NCBI GenBank assembly: GCA_010093605.1
Contig: MU004193.1
Coordinates: 1,247,520-1,311,519 of the forward strand
DNA length: 64,000 nucleotides
From: Lophium mytilinum
Lineage: Eukaryota; Ascomycota; Dothideomycetes; Mytilinidiales; Mytilinidiaceae
Direction of reading: 5' to 3'
Shown here: piece by piece, positions 1 through 11,685 of the stretch
Numbering within the stretch: the first letter of the stretch is position 1
Layout of the letters: each line of letters opens with the position of its first letter
Position numbers and translations under genes: made by a program
Notes under the pieces: model-generated
Databases searched by the model: none
The model's input: only the letters and a program-made list of their open reading frames with translations
What the model was told of the DNA's origin: nothing

Positions 1-773
1 CGCTGCTAGATGCTTAATGCATGCTTCTCGATGAAGCGGAACGGGCCACGGATGCACACTTCTGTGGACAGAATGGTGTTTTCGGGCCAGGGCAGAGAGT
101 CGAGCTGGCTCGAGTCAAATTGACTATCTCTGCAATAGATTGGACCTTATGTTTCTTTCGTTCTGACCATTCGGACGGCTGGTTGAAGTCGTGTGGTAGT
201 TTGAGGATGATACTTTCTCTCTCTTGTTGGAAAAGTGGTATCTTTGAATGAACGGCCTGGATGCTTTCATCTACCATGATGTATACTAGTCTAGTCTGAT
301 ACCCCCTGCGAGAAATGTTATATGTCTTAGAGAACAATCAATTGCCTCATCTGTGCGCGTTGCAACTTTCCCGTGTTTGACGGTGGTGACTTTTGAATGA
401 TGATCTTACTATCGCGGGGAGGATAGGATCACGAGGAGCCGCATAGCCCTACGGCTTAAGGAGTGGGGGTGGGGTATTTCGAATTTTCGATGCCTGAATT
501 GAAGGTTGTAGAAGGAGGAAAGACCATTTCAAGGCCGAGCTTCACGTTCCTCGAACACTCTTTCTTCGTTCGTCGTTTCCACCCTTGACACCTACAACAC
601 CATCCATTCCGACTCCGACTGCCAGCTTTCGGAGTGCTCCCGCTGGAACACCTTCGTTACTCCGATCATCAGGCTCCACAACGGTACAAACAGTACATAA
701 GGCCGAACAAACGCATCATGTCGAGCCCCACACATACCTACGCAACGTCCCTCATCTCCTACAACCACCCACC
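1..773. other. upstream region, no gene seen
   Basis: No open frame here shows recognisable family features. Short frames occur on both strands, but they lack convincing splice sites and composition. The last 200 bases are pyrimidine- and C-rich and probably form the promoter and 5' leader of the FAD oxidoreductase starting at 774. An in-frame extension back to 585 begins with a non-ATG codon, so it is treated as leader. Confidence 0.5.
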
Positions 774-2333
774 ATGACAAACACAGGCTCTACGGACCAT
801 GTCCGTTCAACTTTACCAACGCCAGTGTCCACAGCATCTTTTTGGCATAGCGAGCCCTCCGAGTTCCTTTTGGGACATAGATCGACCGATGGCCTCCCAG
901 CGTCGGCAGACATTGTTATCGTAGGAAGCGGCATAACAGGATCATCCATCGCAAGATTTCTCGCAGAAGATGAACGGGCAAAGGGCAAGAGTATCGTTAT
1001 GTTAGAGGCGAGAGAGGCATGCTGGGGTGCTACTGGAAGGGTGAGTTTGCCGTACACTCTGTGTTAAACAAGATGAAGCATGAGCAACCACTTTGGCCAA
1101 TACATGGAACACTTGCTGATTTGCGACAACGTATCACAGAACGGAGGCCATTGCCAGCCACTCCTTTTCGACCGCGGCCCCGATGTCGCCGCCTTCGAGC
1201 TCAAAAACGTTCACGCCGTTCAATCCTACATCGAAGCTCACAATATCTCATGTGAATGGCGCAGCGTATCTGGATGCCGTACATTTTGGAAAGAAGACCT
1301 GATCCAAGAAGCCGAAGACGCAATCAAAGAGCTCAGATCAGCAGCCCCAGACATCGGTAAAATGGTCACAATAATCAAAGACGCCGCCGAACTTGCCAAA
1401 CACCGCGTGCACCCCTCCTGCACCGGCGCAACCATCAGCGAAGGCGCTGCAAGCCTCTGGCCCTATAAATACGTCACCTTCATCCTCGAGAAACTCGTGA
1501 AAGCAGGCATCTTGAACCTCCAAACCACCACCCCCGTCACCTCCATCACCTCCACCCCTTCCACCTTCGCATCAAACAACAACCCCCCAAAGCCCCTATA
1601 CACCCTGCACACCCCCCGCGGTCCTATCTCTACAACTACCCTCCTCCTGGCCACGAATGGCTACACCTCCGCCCTCCTCCCCTCCTTCGCCGACCTCATC
1701 GTCCCCGTCCGCGGCACCATGTCCGCGCTCCTCCCCCCGCCCGCCGCCTCCCTCCTCCCAAACTCCTACGGCATGGTCGGCGCCCTCGACCAGCCCAAGA
1801 CCGCCGACGACTACCTCATCCAGCGGCCCTTCGCCGGCGTCCCGAACCCCGCCGGCCACTACATGTTCGGCGGCGGGCGGGGTGCTAGTTCGCTGCCTTG
1901 CATCGGCGTCAGCGACGACTCGGTTCTCGATACCGGCGCTGCTGCGTACCTCCGCACTGCACTACCCCGCATCCTGGATCTTGGGCTGGGTAGTAAGCCT
2001 GGTGATGAGCTCGAGGCGGTGCAGCAGTGGACGGGGATTATGGGGTACTCGCGCGACGATCATCCGTGGGTCGGCGCGGTGCCGGATATGCCGGGGGTGT
2101 GGCTGGCCGGGGGATACACGGGGCATGGGATGCCGAATGGGAGTTTGTGCGGGAAGGCGGTGGTTGGGATGGCGTTGGCGGCGCTGGAGGGGAAGGGCGA
2201 GGGGGTTGGGGAAGCGATGGTGGAGAGGGGGGAGATGCCGCGGGCGTATTTGATTAGCAAGGAGAGGATTGAGCGGACGAGGAGGCTGCCGACGGTTGAG
2301 GTGCAAGATTTGGAAGGGGGCTTTAGGGTGTAA
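774..2333 (+). CDS. FAD-dependent oxidoreductase (DAO family)
   Basis: Two exons, 774-1040 and 1140-2333, give about 486 aa. The intron has a GTGAGT donor and is phase 0. The ATG at 774 has a good context (caccATGa). The N-terminal dinucleotide-binding motif VIVGSGITGSSIARFL is followed by the FAD-contacting stretch MLEAREACWGATGRNGGH, which reads correctly only when the intron is removed. The C-terminal GGYTGHGMPNG is typical of D-amino-acid-oxidase-fold enzymes in fungi (annotated as FAD dependent oxidoreductase or gamma-glutamylputrescine oxidoreductase-like). They oxidise an amine or amino acid with FAD; the substrate cannot be told from sequence. No signal peptide is seen. The family call is firm; the specific reaction is unknown. 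Confidence 0.88.
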
Positions 2334-3162
2334 AGGGTATGTAAAATGTTGTGATGGGTTGTAGAGTGTAGATGGTGGACAGAGAGGGACGCTTTGGGGC
2401 CTAGAAAGTGGTTTTGTCGGTACATCTGGAAGGTCTTCGCACAGCGCGCCCTATGTGTCATGATTCTCCTGCGTGGTCTTCCTAGACTCACGTTTTAGAA
2501 ACACCAAAAGGCGTGCTGGCTGGGATAGAGCGTCCATAGCGTATATGAGTGGAAAGAGGCACATGAATAGCTCAAACAATACAGTCAATGTACTCTCTAA
2601 CATGGAATATAGTTCCCTAAATCCACAGCGATTCGTCAATTCATCTAAACGCATGATCAAAGGGCGTACAGCTACCCTTCTTGGTCAAGTACTCTGCCAC
2701 TAGCTTGCTCCAAAGTCACAAAAATCTAACAGAATCCGTCCTCCAAGTCCCCCAACGCAGCCCCCAGCCCCCCACAACCTATATCTAGCTCATATTACCG
2801 CACGACGCTGTTGCAGCTTGGATTGGGGCTTATGTGGCTTAGTCATACGAGGCTGATGGCGGGGCATCTTTACAGCTATAAGAAGCATGACTGCCGTTGC
2901 TTAAAGCTGTCGTACGGTTCGATATTTCATCTCTCTCATTCCAGAGTCTCACATCCATTGAAAGGAACCAGTAAACTTTTGTGTACCCCGAGAGACCAGA
3001 ATACAATAGCTCTATTAGGGTACGTCTAAGACCAAAATACCTCTCCACCCCTCAATCTCCCCTTCTCATCATCAATCAACACGCATTCTCAGCGCATTGC
3101 CCCTAGTCTCAACCCCCCTCCCAGCCTCACCTCTATAAAACCCCAACATCCCCACCCCAGCC
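2334..3162. other. intergenic region
   Basis: About 830 bases between two plus-strand genes. No coding frame with family similarity is visible. The last 100 bases are C-rich and hold a TATA-like element. Confidence 0.5.
3134..3140 (+). promoter_or_regulatory. TATA-like element upstream of the DJ-1 gene
   Basis: The sequence TATAAAA lies 23 bases before the ATG at 3163, in an otherwise C-rich leader. The distance to the start codon is short, so transcription would have to start almost at the ATG. This is only a candidate core promoter element. Confidence 0.3.
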
Positions 3163-3883
3163 ATGACCACCCCCCTCCCCAAATCCTACGGCCTCCTCCT
3201 CTTCCCCGGCTTCCAAGCCCTCGACGCCTTCGGCCCCCTTGACGTCCTCAACATCCTCTCCGTCACCCACCCCCTCTCTTTGTCCATCATCGCCTCCACC
3301 CTATCGCCCGTGCCCACCAACAACCCCGTCAACGGCAAGCTCTCCCCCAACTTCGGCCAGTCCGTTGTGCCGACGCACACGTTCGCGGACCCCCCCGCGG
3401 ATCTGGAGGTGCTGATCGTGCCGGGCGGAATGGGGCTGCGGAACCCGGCGGTAGTCGAGGAACTCGCGCAGTTCCTGAAGGGGGCGTATCCCAAGCTGCG
3501 GTACGTGTTGACGGTGTGCACGGGGAGCGTGCCGTTGGCAGCGAGCGGGGTGTTGGAGAGGCGGAAGGCGACGACGAATAAGAAGGCGTGGGTTTGGGTG
3601 AGTCCGCTTCTTTTCGTGAGCAAGGAGGTGGTGTGTGCTAACGTGATGCCAGGCGACGTCGCCGTATGCGAATGTGGACTGGGTCCACAAGGCGCGGTGG
3701 GTGGTGGATGGGAATGTGTGGACGGGGTCGGGCGTGTCGGCAGGGATTGATCTGGTGCTTGCGTTTGTGGAGGAGGTGTATGGCGCGGAGAAGGCGAAGG
3801 AGCTGGCGATTGGGATTGAGTATGATAGGCATGAGGATCCGAGTTATGATCCGTTTGCGGATATATGGAAAATCACGGAGTGA
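3163..3883 (+). CDS. DJ-1/PfpI family protein
   Basis: Two exons, 3163-3597 and 3653-3883, encode about 221 aa. The 55-nt intron has a GTGAGT donor and a GCTAAC branch site. The protein has the DJ-1/PfpI/ThiJ glutamine-amidotransferase-like fold: LLFPGFQALDAFGPLDVLN at the N-terminus, VLIVPGGMG, and the nucleophile elbow VLTVCTGSVPLAASGVL with Cys at about residue 119. After the intron come DVDWVHKARWV-like and WTGSGVSAGIDLVLAFV motifs, typical of the isonitrile-hydratase/InhA-like branch. It is probably cytosolic; possible roles are glyoxalase, isonitrile hydratase or stress protein, and none can be chosen. Its 3' end is only 62 bases from the convergent minus-strand gene. Confidence 0.9.
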
Positions 3884-3945
3884 GTCCGGGACATTTCGTA
3901 GTTATAGTCTCCTTGATAGGAAACGGTTCCACAATGTTCGAAATT

Positions 3946-6900
3946 TCAGCCGTAACTGACTACGCTTTGGCCTCCGACCTTGACGGATGATACCGTGGAG
4001 ATTCCTGGGAGTTCCCAACTGGTCAAGACGGATGGGAGTTCTGCCATTTGCGGAATGGGTTCGATGCTTGGGAGCTCTGCTGGTGGTGCTGGCTCGTCTT
4101 CCAGAGTATTTTCCACTCGTTGGTTGGTCCATTTGTGCCGTATCAATTTACCGTTCATATCAATTGCAAATACAAATAATCCCTCGGGGGACTCGAGAAA
4201 CCGCAGCGATGTGGGCGATGCCTTCTCTTGAGTTGATAGTTGGGCGACACATTGCTCATCTACGTCCCTCTTACAGTCGAGACCACCCTTTACAGCACCA
4301 GTCAGGCTGAGGATCTTGATCTTGCCGCCCTCTTCAAGCACAGCTACCAAGCCGCCATTCGTGGTTACTGTCCCCACGAGATACTTGGCACGTAAGCTAG
4401 TGAGGTCATGTTCTAGATCCGGCGGCATGATGACTGGACATGGCGCTACGGGACTGATGTATGACCACTCCCCTCGGCCATTATTGGCGGCTCGCTCGAA
4501 TGATGGCGAAGTCGTTGTAAGGACGTAAGGTCGCCTTGAAGGAGCAAAGAATAAGGTTGCGGACGTCACGCCATGAGAGACCATAGACTAAGTACAATTA
4601 GCTGTTCTGAAATAGAGAAAAATACGCAGAGACTGAAAAATGAAGCCGCATGGTGATCGGGGAAGATAATAGCGCAGTTCACCTACTTTGGTGTACTCTC
4701 TTTCAATTCTAAAAGGATGACCCTTCGGTTGGCCGTTGCTTGATAGCCGCCATACGAGCACCACGTTGTTGTTTGTGATACAGACTAACTTGCTTTTGTC
4801 AGGACTGAAGCTTACGCCTTTGAGAAGGCCGCCCGCGAGAGGGTCCGGTCGGCTTCGATAAAACCTCTCCAGCTTAGGCTCAAGCCTTCTGCGGTTGTTG
4901 TGTTTCTTGAAATGGAAAAGCTTGATGTCGCCAACGAAACCATTGACGCCACGGACAATGCCGCCACCAACGGCAATCCACACTTGATCTTTACCCTCAT
5001 GAATGGCAAGGCAGCTCGGCTCCCACCGGTGTCCCCCAGCTTCTTGCTCGGACAGCTGGCATTGTCCGACAGGGTGTGTAGAGTTTGGAAGGTTAAGGTG
5101 ATGGTACTCATGGACTTCTAGGCCGCGGTCATTGGTGAAGGCGAGGAAACAATTTGATAGTACTGCATCCTTCATATAGCTTTGAGGTCGAATCAACTCT
5201 AGTCCGGCCTGCAACTTCTTACCATGGGATAAATACCGCGTATCGTAAAGTATAACGCGGTCGTCGCTTTGGAGAAATGCAGCTTCGCAATTTGGTGAAA
5301 GTCCGGAGTTGATACAAGTCACTCGAGAAGACTTCAAAAATTTACGCGCTTTTTCCCGAGGTATTTGCAGTTCGACTAATACGGTCTCAACATTTGATGA
5401 TCGCTGCATAGATTCGATGCCGTGTTCGTTCCATCCATCGCGCCGGATACGATACTTAGGGCCTTCTTCGGACACAAGACTCCCCGACGACGATAAAGCT
5501 TGAGAGTGGCGTCGATCTCTGACATACTGGCCCCTTTCCTGGAGGATGCAATGGCTGATGGCTTGGACTTCGGCTCGGAGCTGCTGTGCTGGCTGTTGCA
5601 CGTGACTGCGACGAGGATGTGAAGCCGCCGTGAGTATATCTCTTGAGCAGTCGTCATGGTTGCTTGCGTTGATTAGAAGCACCTCTATCTTTACCAAAGT
5701 TAGCGTATCGATGCTTTGATGAGAGTAAATTAAGTAGGAAATGATGGATAGACATGTAATATGCTCGCTCAATTACAAGACGATGTACTTACTGCCTTCC
5801 AGCGAAGCCTTCGCTCGTCCGCAATTGCGACTGTACGGCCCATGAGAGTCCAAAACGGTTGCGGGAGGTCTCCGACCTCAAGGACCTCGCTCAGCTGTCG
5901 AGCACATTCTAAGATACCACAAAGATAGGTGGTGATATCGAGCGCAGCAAAGGTAGCCATTGGGGTGAGAGAACTAGGAGATTGAGGTGATAAAACCATA
6001 TCAAGCTCATCAGTGATTACTTGTGAAGCTTTTTCCAAGACCATTTTAGCAAAGTTCTGCACCCCTTGAAGCATTGGAGGTGGTTGTCGACGCCCTGATG
6101 GCCGTATGTTGGAGCCTAGGGTGACGGTAGAAAGTAGATGCAAAGCAACGGTCAGTCGGGTAAGCTCTTGAACGGTGGCGAGAATCTGGAACTTGTCGGA
6201 TAATTGGCGCCAGAACTCAGACAGGCGTCGCTCAATCTCTTGGAAGCATCCTGCTGTTTGTGCCCTTAAGCGGTGTTCAGAGTCCTGCTTTCTGTGAGTG
6301 AACATTCCAACGGAGATCGCTCGCAACGTACGGTAGGGACGGCTTGAAAAGCAAACGAGATCCACTGTCGTAACGGATCTACGATGGAAGCCGGCAGCGG
6401 CGACGCAACTAACTGATCAAAGTCAAGTGCAACTCGGAGTAAATACGACGTCTGCGAAATACGGAAGTTGTCCACAGTGAGCGGCTGGTGGATGATGCGG
6501 AGTCCTTGCTGGAGCTCGTCGTCGAAACGGCGAAGTAGATGTTGGCGCTGGGTATCGGGAAGCTGTTGAGAGCCTTGGACGTGGAGTAGACTCAGAACAG
6601 AGAGGAGAACTCGAAGGAGTAGCACGATCTCCAGACGAGTAGGCCCAGAGACACGCTCGACCAAGCACTCGACGACCTGGCCAAGCAGTGTTTGCAGCCG
6701 CGTTTGCAGCCATGTGTCGACGCTGTTCCGGTGGACACTTCCAACGCGCAGGAGAGTCTGTGGCTGTCCATATTCAAGGCAGAGGTATTCGTGGTTTAGA
6801 ACTTGTTGGAGCTCGTTCAGTGTCTGGCGGTCGAAGCTTCTTGAAGCAAGGGCGTCTCGGCGTGACTCGAGGACCTGTCGCCGGACCGCAACATCCTCTA

Positions 6901-6964
6901 TCATCCAGCCTCTATACCACTCAACATTCTGTTCGAGGCAGCGCTCTCGCTGATTGAGAGCCAT
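3946..6964 (-). CDS. hypothetical protein with C-terminal WD40-like propeller
   Basis: Four exons on the minus strand (6964-6332, 6284-5793, 5688-4687, 4587-3946) join in phase 0 and give about 922 aa. Introns are 47, 104 and 99 nt; the last two have clear GCTAAC/GCTAAT branch sites. The first ~350 residues are helical, Leu/Gln/Arg-rich and match nothing I recognise. The second half has WD-like strands such as GVSFSPDKSKLVCITNNNVVLVWRL and a further DRVILYDTRYL segment, suggesting a degenerate beta-propeller that may act as a scaffold. There is no signal peptide or membrane segment. It is divergent from the permease across a ~590-base promoter region. Function unknown; the gene structure is more certain than the domain call. 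Confidence 0.72.
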
Positions 6965-7557
6965 TTTGACAACGACAAGAGAGATAGGAAGGTCAGAACA
7001 CGAAAGCCGACGCTCCGCGAGCCCTGCAGGCTCTTTTGTTGGATTTCAGCAGCAGGCTGTCTTCGACGGCCTCCACGCGTCTCGATATCGATTGCTCCAG
7101 CCTCTAGTGAGGGCTGAGACTGCTCGCCTGCCTCTGGTCGGCCGACATGCCCTCCGTATTAATTGGGGCGAAGCAGATGGTTTTGGTCCCCCGCATGCAA
7201 GCCACAGCGCGTCCTCCCCACGCCCGGAGGCGGGATCCCAGTCTACTGATAGGCCCTATCAACAGAAAAGAGATGCCGGTGACCAGGCTGGGACCAATAT
7301 ACCGAAGCCACCGAGGCGCATTCCACGACAGCTCATCGCTTGTGGCGCCATAGCCTCGTTGCTTGACCGGCGTTTTTCAGCCTTGTCGCTTCATACGGTC
7401 ACTTGAGGACATTTCTAGCGCGTTTGATCATGCCGGCGAGACTCGTCTCTCAGCCTTTTCCTTTGGTTCAAATACCTTGTTGATTCCCTATCTATCGGGC
7501 CAACTCGCATCTTTTCAACGGCCTCGTGACCGTCTACCGAGCAACGTTACTTTTACC
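6965..7557. other. divergent promoter region
   Basis: About 590 bases separate the start codons of the WD-like gene (minus) and the permease (plus). A plus-strand frame of about 150 codons crosses it, but it has no family features and overlaps the expected leaders. I see no specific regulatory site. Confidence 0.45.
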
Positions 7558-9790
7558 ATGGCCGATACCCTGATGCGGAATGAACACTCTCAGAGCTCCA
7601 TCGAATTATCTCTGCACGGGAAGTCAGGAAGTGTAGTTCAGTCTGGCGTTCATGATGCCGATTTCGACTCGGTACACAGCGACAATGGTTGGTTCGAGAA
7701 TGTAGCTCATTGGATCTTCCACAATGACCATCTCGATCGAGTACTTGAAAAGCATCACATAACAAGCATCGCGATTTCCGGCACTATTGGAATCGGGCTG
7801 TTCATCACGTCTGGCGAGCTTATTGCCGTGTCGGGCTCTGCTGGATGTGTTCTGGGTTATGCCATTGCAAGCCTTATCGTTGTTGGTGGTGAGTAGCCTT
7901 GAGAAAACTTTGTATGGCCATAGCTAACATATATCCAGTCTACCGATGTCTAGCAGAGCTCGTCAGTGTAAGACCGCTATCAGGAGCACTCATTGATTAT
8001 CCTCATACCTTTGTAAGCGGTTCGATGCTCTGCATGCTTCCAATCACTAATAGGCCATCCCAGGTTGACCCTGCCTTGGGCTTTGCGGTGGCCGTTACCT
8101 ACTGCCTCGCTCAATGCTTGAGTATGGCTGCCCTGACTTCAGGAGCAGCACGGGTCGCCGACAATTTTGGTCCCTCTGGAAGCCCACCTCTGGACAAAGG
8201 CAAGAAGACTGGTATTGTGATCGGACTCGTCACTCTTACTCTCTTCTCCAACATCTGTGGTGTCAAGACCTATGGCCGGATTGAGCGAATAGTCAAGTGG
8301 TTCAAGATGCTCCTCATCCTAGCGCTGTGCATCTTGATGATAGTCATAAATCTTGGAGTCGGAGGAGCGAGAATGAAGCCTACCGTGGGCAACTACAGCT
8401 CCGAGTATGCATTCACGCCCTATTTCAATCCGGCAGGCTTCAACGATACAACCGCTCATACTCCTCCGATCGGCAATACTCAGGGTATTCCTGGAGGCGG
8501 CGGACGCTTTCTGGCAGTCTGGTTAGTCATGTTGCTCTTTTCGCCACACCTTCCGCTAATCGTCTTTCCCAGGACATCCGTGACTGTTGGCATGTTTGCG
8601 TGCATGGTAAGCAGTCACTCTAGTACTAGTTTTACAACCCTTGCTAACGAATATCTTAGGGCGGTGACATCGTCGTGGTGACTGCAGGAGAGGCCCGCAG
8701 ACCTCGAAAAGACCTGCCTCCTGCGACGCGATTTATGTATTGGGTCCCATTGGGACTGTACTTCATCGCGTCTCTTCTCGTAGGATTCAACATCAACTAT
8801 ACTGATCGCGACCTCTTCCGGATATACTCCCTCGAGAACACAATTACATCTCACTCGCCATTCATCATCGTTGTCAAATCGACGGCTATCAAAGCCCTAC
8901 CGGACATTCTGAATGCTTGCTTCTTGGTATCAGGCTACACTGCCGCTAATACCGCACTGTATGTGTCGAGTCGTACCCTCTTTGCGACTGCGCAACTCTA
9001 CGGCAACACCTTCATAAAATCCACGCTCGGCAAAACCAACAACGGTCACACACCCATTGCAGCAATCATATTCTGCTCGTCCTTCGGGTTTCTTGCATTG
9101 CTGGGACTAGCAGACACTTCTTACAACCAACCCATTTTATCCCTATCTGCGTTCTTCACTGGAGCCGTCGCCTGCGTCTACGCTAGTGAATGCATCGCCT
9201 TCCTCCGGTTCAAAGCAGGGTAAGCACCCTATCGCATTTGCCACTCACTAGATACTAACATTGACAGTCTTGACCTCCTCCACCAACGCCAAGTCTACTC
9301 CCGAGACCGCCCACCGTACACCACAAAGCACTATCGCGCCCACTGGCAGCCCTGGTGGGCATATGTCGGCCTTATGGGCTCCTGCCTGATCGTCTTCTTC
9401 TCCGGGTGGCCCGCAATCTATATCCTGCATTCTCGTCACCACTTGGCAGCGGACAAGCAACTAAAAACCAATGTCCAACTTGCAGCAGACCTGATCGGAG
9501 CTTATGCAGGTCCTATCGTGTTTTTGACCCTCTATCTTGGGTGGAAGTTCTGGCATGGAACGAAGCTCCGCCCCATTTCTTCCCTGGGCGTTCCACTGTA
9601 CGTCTTGCAAGAGACATTTCCAGGTGATGAGGAGCCCGATGCGAGCGGGCGCCTCCCAGACGCTGAGAACCTACGGAGGAGAGGCGCCGCGAGAAGAGTG
9701 CCGGGTCAGCCTGGGCCGTATGTGCAGCGTGAGCCTACTGTCCAACGAATGAAGTGGTGGTTGCGGGAGGCTTGGGGATTGATGAAGTAG
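7558..9790 (+). CDS. amino-acid permease, YAT (fungal APC) family
   Basis: Six exons (7558-7888, 7939-8012, 8064-8521, 8573-8606, 8660-9219, 9268-9790) join in frame to about 659 aa. The five introns are 48-53 nt. The ATG at 7558 has an ideal context (accATGg). The cytoplasmic N-terminus leads to TSIAISGTIGIGLFITSGE, the TM1 signature of the amino acid/polyamine/organocation transporters. YRCLAELVSVRPLSGALIDYPHTF spans introns 1 and 2 in the correct phase. About 12 hydrophobic segments follow, including GGDIVVVTAGEARRPRKDLP and YTAANTALYVSSRTLFATAQ. It would import amino acids at the plasma membrane by proton symport; which ones is not visible. The tail is hydrophilic and arginine-rich. Confidence 0.93.
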
Positions 9791-10515
9791 GAGCATGTCT
9801 AGGCTATGACTGATGAATGGCTCTGTAAAATCACTTGCAATGTGCAAAGACTCGTTTCTTGATTTATCCTGATCTTTCTTTTGTGGAGTTGACACTAAAC
9901 TTATTGTCGTGGAGATCACGCTCATCACGGGAGTAGTACTCATTCACATGTCATACTTCTTGTCTTTCCCTCTCCTCCGGAGATCTCATGTTGTTCTGGG
10001 CCTAGGAAAATTACTCATTGCGCGATTCGTTGGGCAATCCAAATGTCACCAGTGAACCTCAGACTTCGTTTTCCATCATGTATACTCAAATTCAGTGATG
10101 CGGTTTGTACTGCACCGAAGCCCGAGCCTAGTGATATGCCGAAAAAAGGATCAACACACTAGCAGCACCTGTAATCCGGGAGACCACCTGAGTGGTCCAT
10201 ATGTAAACTTGGTTCCTGACTTAAGTGCATTCCGCCAATAAAAAAAACAAGAGCGGCTAGCCCTAACCCGTCATAGAATAGTAAGTAGAATATGTGGGGT
10301 ACTGAGGGGTATTTCAGAAAGCAACATGACGTTTCGTAAATGCGAATCACAGCAAGCCAATTGACAATCGTTTAACGAGATAGCTTGCTTCAACATTTGC
10401 CGACGTCGAGCTACTCGGCGTCCTTGATTCAGTGTTAATGAAACTACGAGGCTTCTCGAGCTGTCCTCATGTCTCTATCCTCTCTTCACAATACCTACAC
10501 CACCTAGCCTCAACT
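9791..10515. other. intergenic region
   Basis: About 725 bases between two plus-strand genes, moderately AT-rich and without a plausible frame. An ATG at 10438 is in frame with the next gene, but the 26 extra residues are neither a signal peptide nor conserved-looking, so the ATG at 10516 is preferred. Confidence 0.45.
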
Positions 10516-11598
10516 ATGTCAAACATCATCCCCATCGACCTCCTCGCGCTCTCCACGAACCTCAATTACCTTTCTTCCTTCCCCGCCTTCAACACCGCCG
10601 AGCCTGCCATCTCTCTTCTTGCATACAACAGCACCTTTGCCACCAACATCCTAGGAGAAAATGCGAAAGCACGGCAATTGTACGACTTACCATGGCAGGC
10701 CTTCCACGAAATGGGAACCTACCACAAAGCTACGAACTCGATCTACATCACCTCTAACTGGAACGGCTCGCTGGAGAACCCTATTAACGTCACAGTGCTC
10801 AGTCTGGACGATTACGCGCTCAGCTCTACGCATTACGCAAACCTATACGAAGCAAATGGGGGCACAGGATACTACCCTCCCGGTTCGTCGAATAGCACCA
10901 CGCCGCCAAAACTTTTGTTTTGCGACGAGGGCGACTTCGAGCATCCCTCCGGCCTCGTAGCGGTAGATCCAGTCACGAACACATCAGAAGTGATCCTGAA
11001 CAACTTTCTCGGCCGGAACTTCTCCTCGTTGAACGATGTGCGCCAACATCCCGAGACGGGGGATCTGTGGTTCACGGACGCGGATTACGGGTTCTTCCAA
11101 TCTTTCAGACCGGCGCCAACGATCCCAAAGCAGGTGTATCGCTTCGAGCCGTCCACGGGCGTGATCCAGGTTGTGGCAGACGGCTTTGATCAGCCGAATG
11201 GATTGGAGTTCTCCCCGGATCTGAAGACGCTCTATGTCACGGACACCGGTGCGCAGCATGTTAGCAAGAATCTCACGCGGCCTGCGACGATTTATGCGTT
11301 CGATGTTGTCGAGAAAGTGAGGCTTGGGAACCGGAGGACCTTTGCGTATCCGGATAATGGGTTCCCGGATGGGATACATGCTGATACTGATGGTAACGTG
11401 TGGGCAAATTGCGGAGATGGGGTTCATGTTTGGAGTCCGCAGGGGATTCTACTTGGGAAGATCTTTGTAGGGGCGCAGAGTAATAATATGGCATTTCTCC
11501 CGGGTGGGGTGCTGGTGTTTAGTAATTCACAGCTTTGGATTGTAGAGAATATCCGGGCAGAAGGGAGGGAGATATGTCGGGATTTTGGTCGTTGTTGA
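10516..11598 (+). CDS. SMP-30/gluconolactonase-like protein
   Basis: A single exon gives about 361 aa from the ATG at 10516. The six-bladed propeller signatures of the SMP-30/gluconolactonase/LRE family are present: CDEGDFEHPSGLVAVDP with a metal-ligand Glu, DVRQHPETGDLWFTDADYG, FDQPNGLEFSPDLKTLYVTD with the ligand Asn, and GFPDGIHADTDGNVWANCGD with the catalytic Asp. Members are calcium- or zinc-dependent lactonases that hydrolyse sugar lactones. Several N-x-S/T sequons occur, but I see no convincing signal peptide from either candidate start, so localisation is unsure. Its 3' end faces the Cys-rich minus-strand gene 88 bases away. Confidence 0.87.
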   Translation: MSNIIPIDLLALSTNLNYLSSFPAFNTAEPAISLLAYNSTFATNILGENAKARQLYDLPWQAFHEMGTYHKATNSIYITSNWNGSLENPINVTVLSLDDYALSSTHYANLYEANGGTGYYPPGSSNSTTPPKLLFCDEGDFEHPSGLVAVDPVTNTSEVILNNFLGRNFSSLNDVRQHPETGDLWFTDADYGFFQSFRPAPTIPKQVYRFEPSTGVIQVVADGFDQPNGLEFSPDLKTLYVTDTGAQHVSKNLTRPATIYAFDVVEKVRLGNRRTFAYPDNGFPDGIHADTDGNVWANCGDGVHVWSPQGILLGKIFVGAQSNNMAFLPGGVLVFSNSQLWIVENIRAEGREICRDFGRC

Positions 11599-11685
11599 TT
11601 GCTATGCCAACGATAAATACAGTACAAAATCGTACATACTACCTATATAATTTGGTATGCCGCTTCGCCCTCATTAGACCTCCTT

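Noticed and set aside
6954-7406. Plus-strand frame of 150 codons before the permease
   Set aside because: It overlaps both expected leaders, has no motif, and looks like chance.
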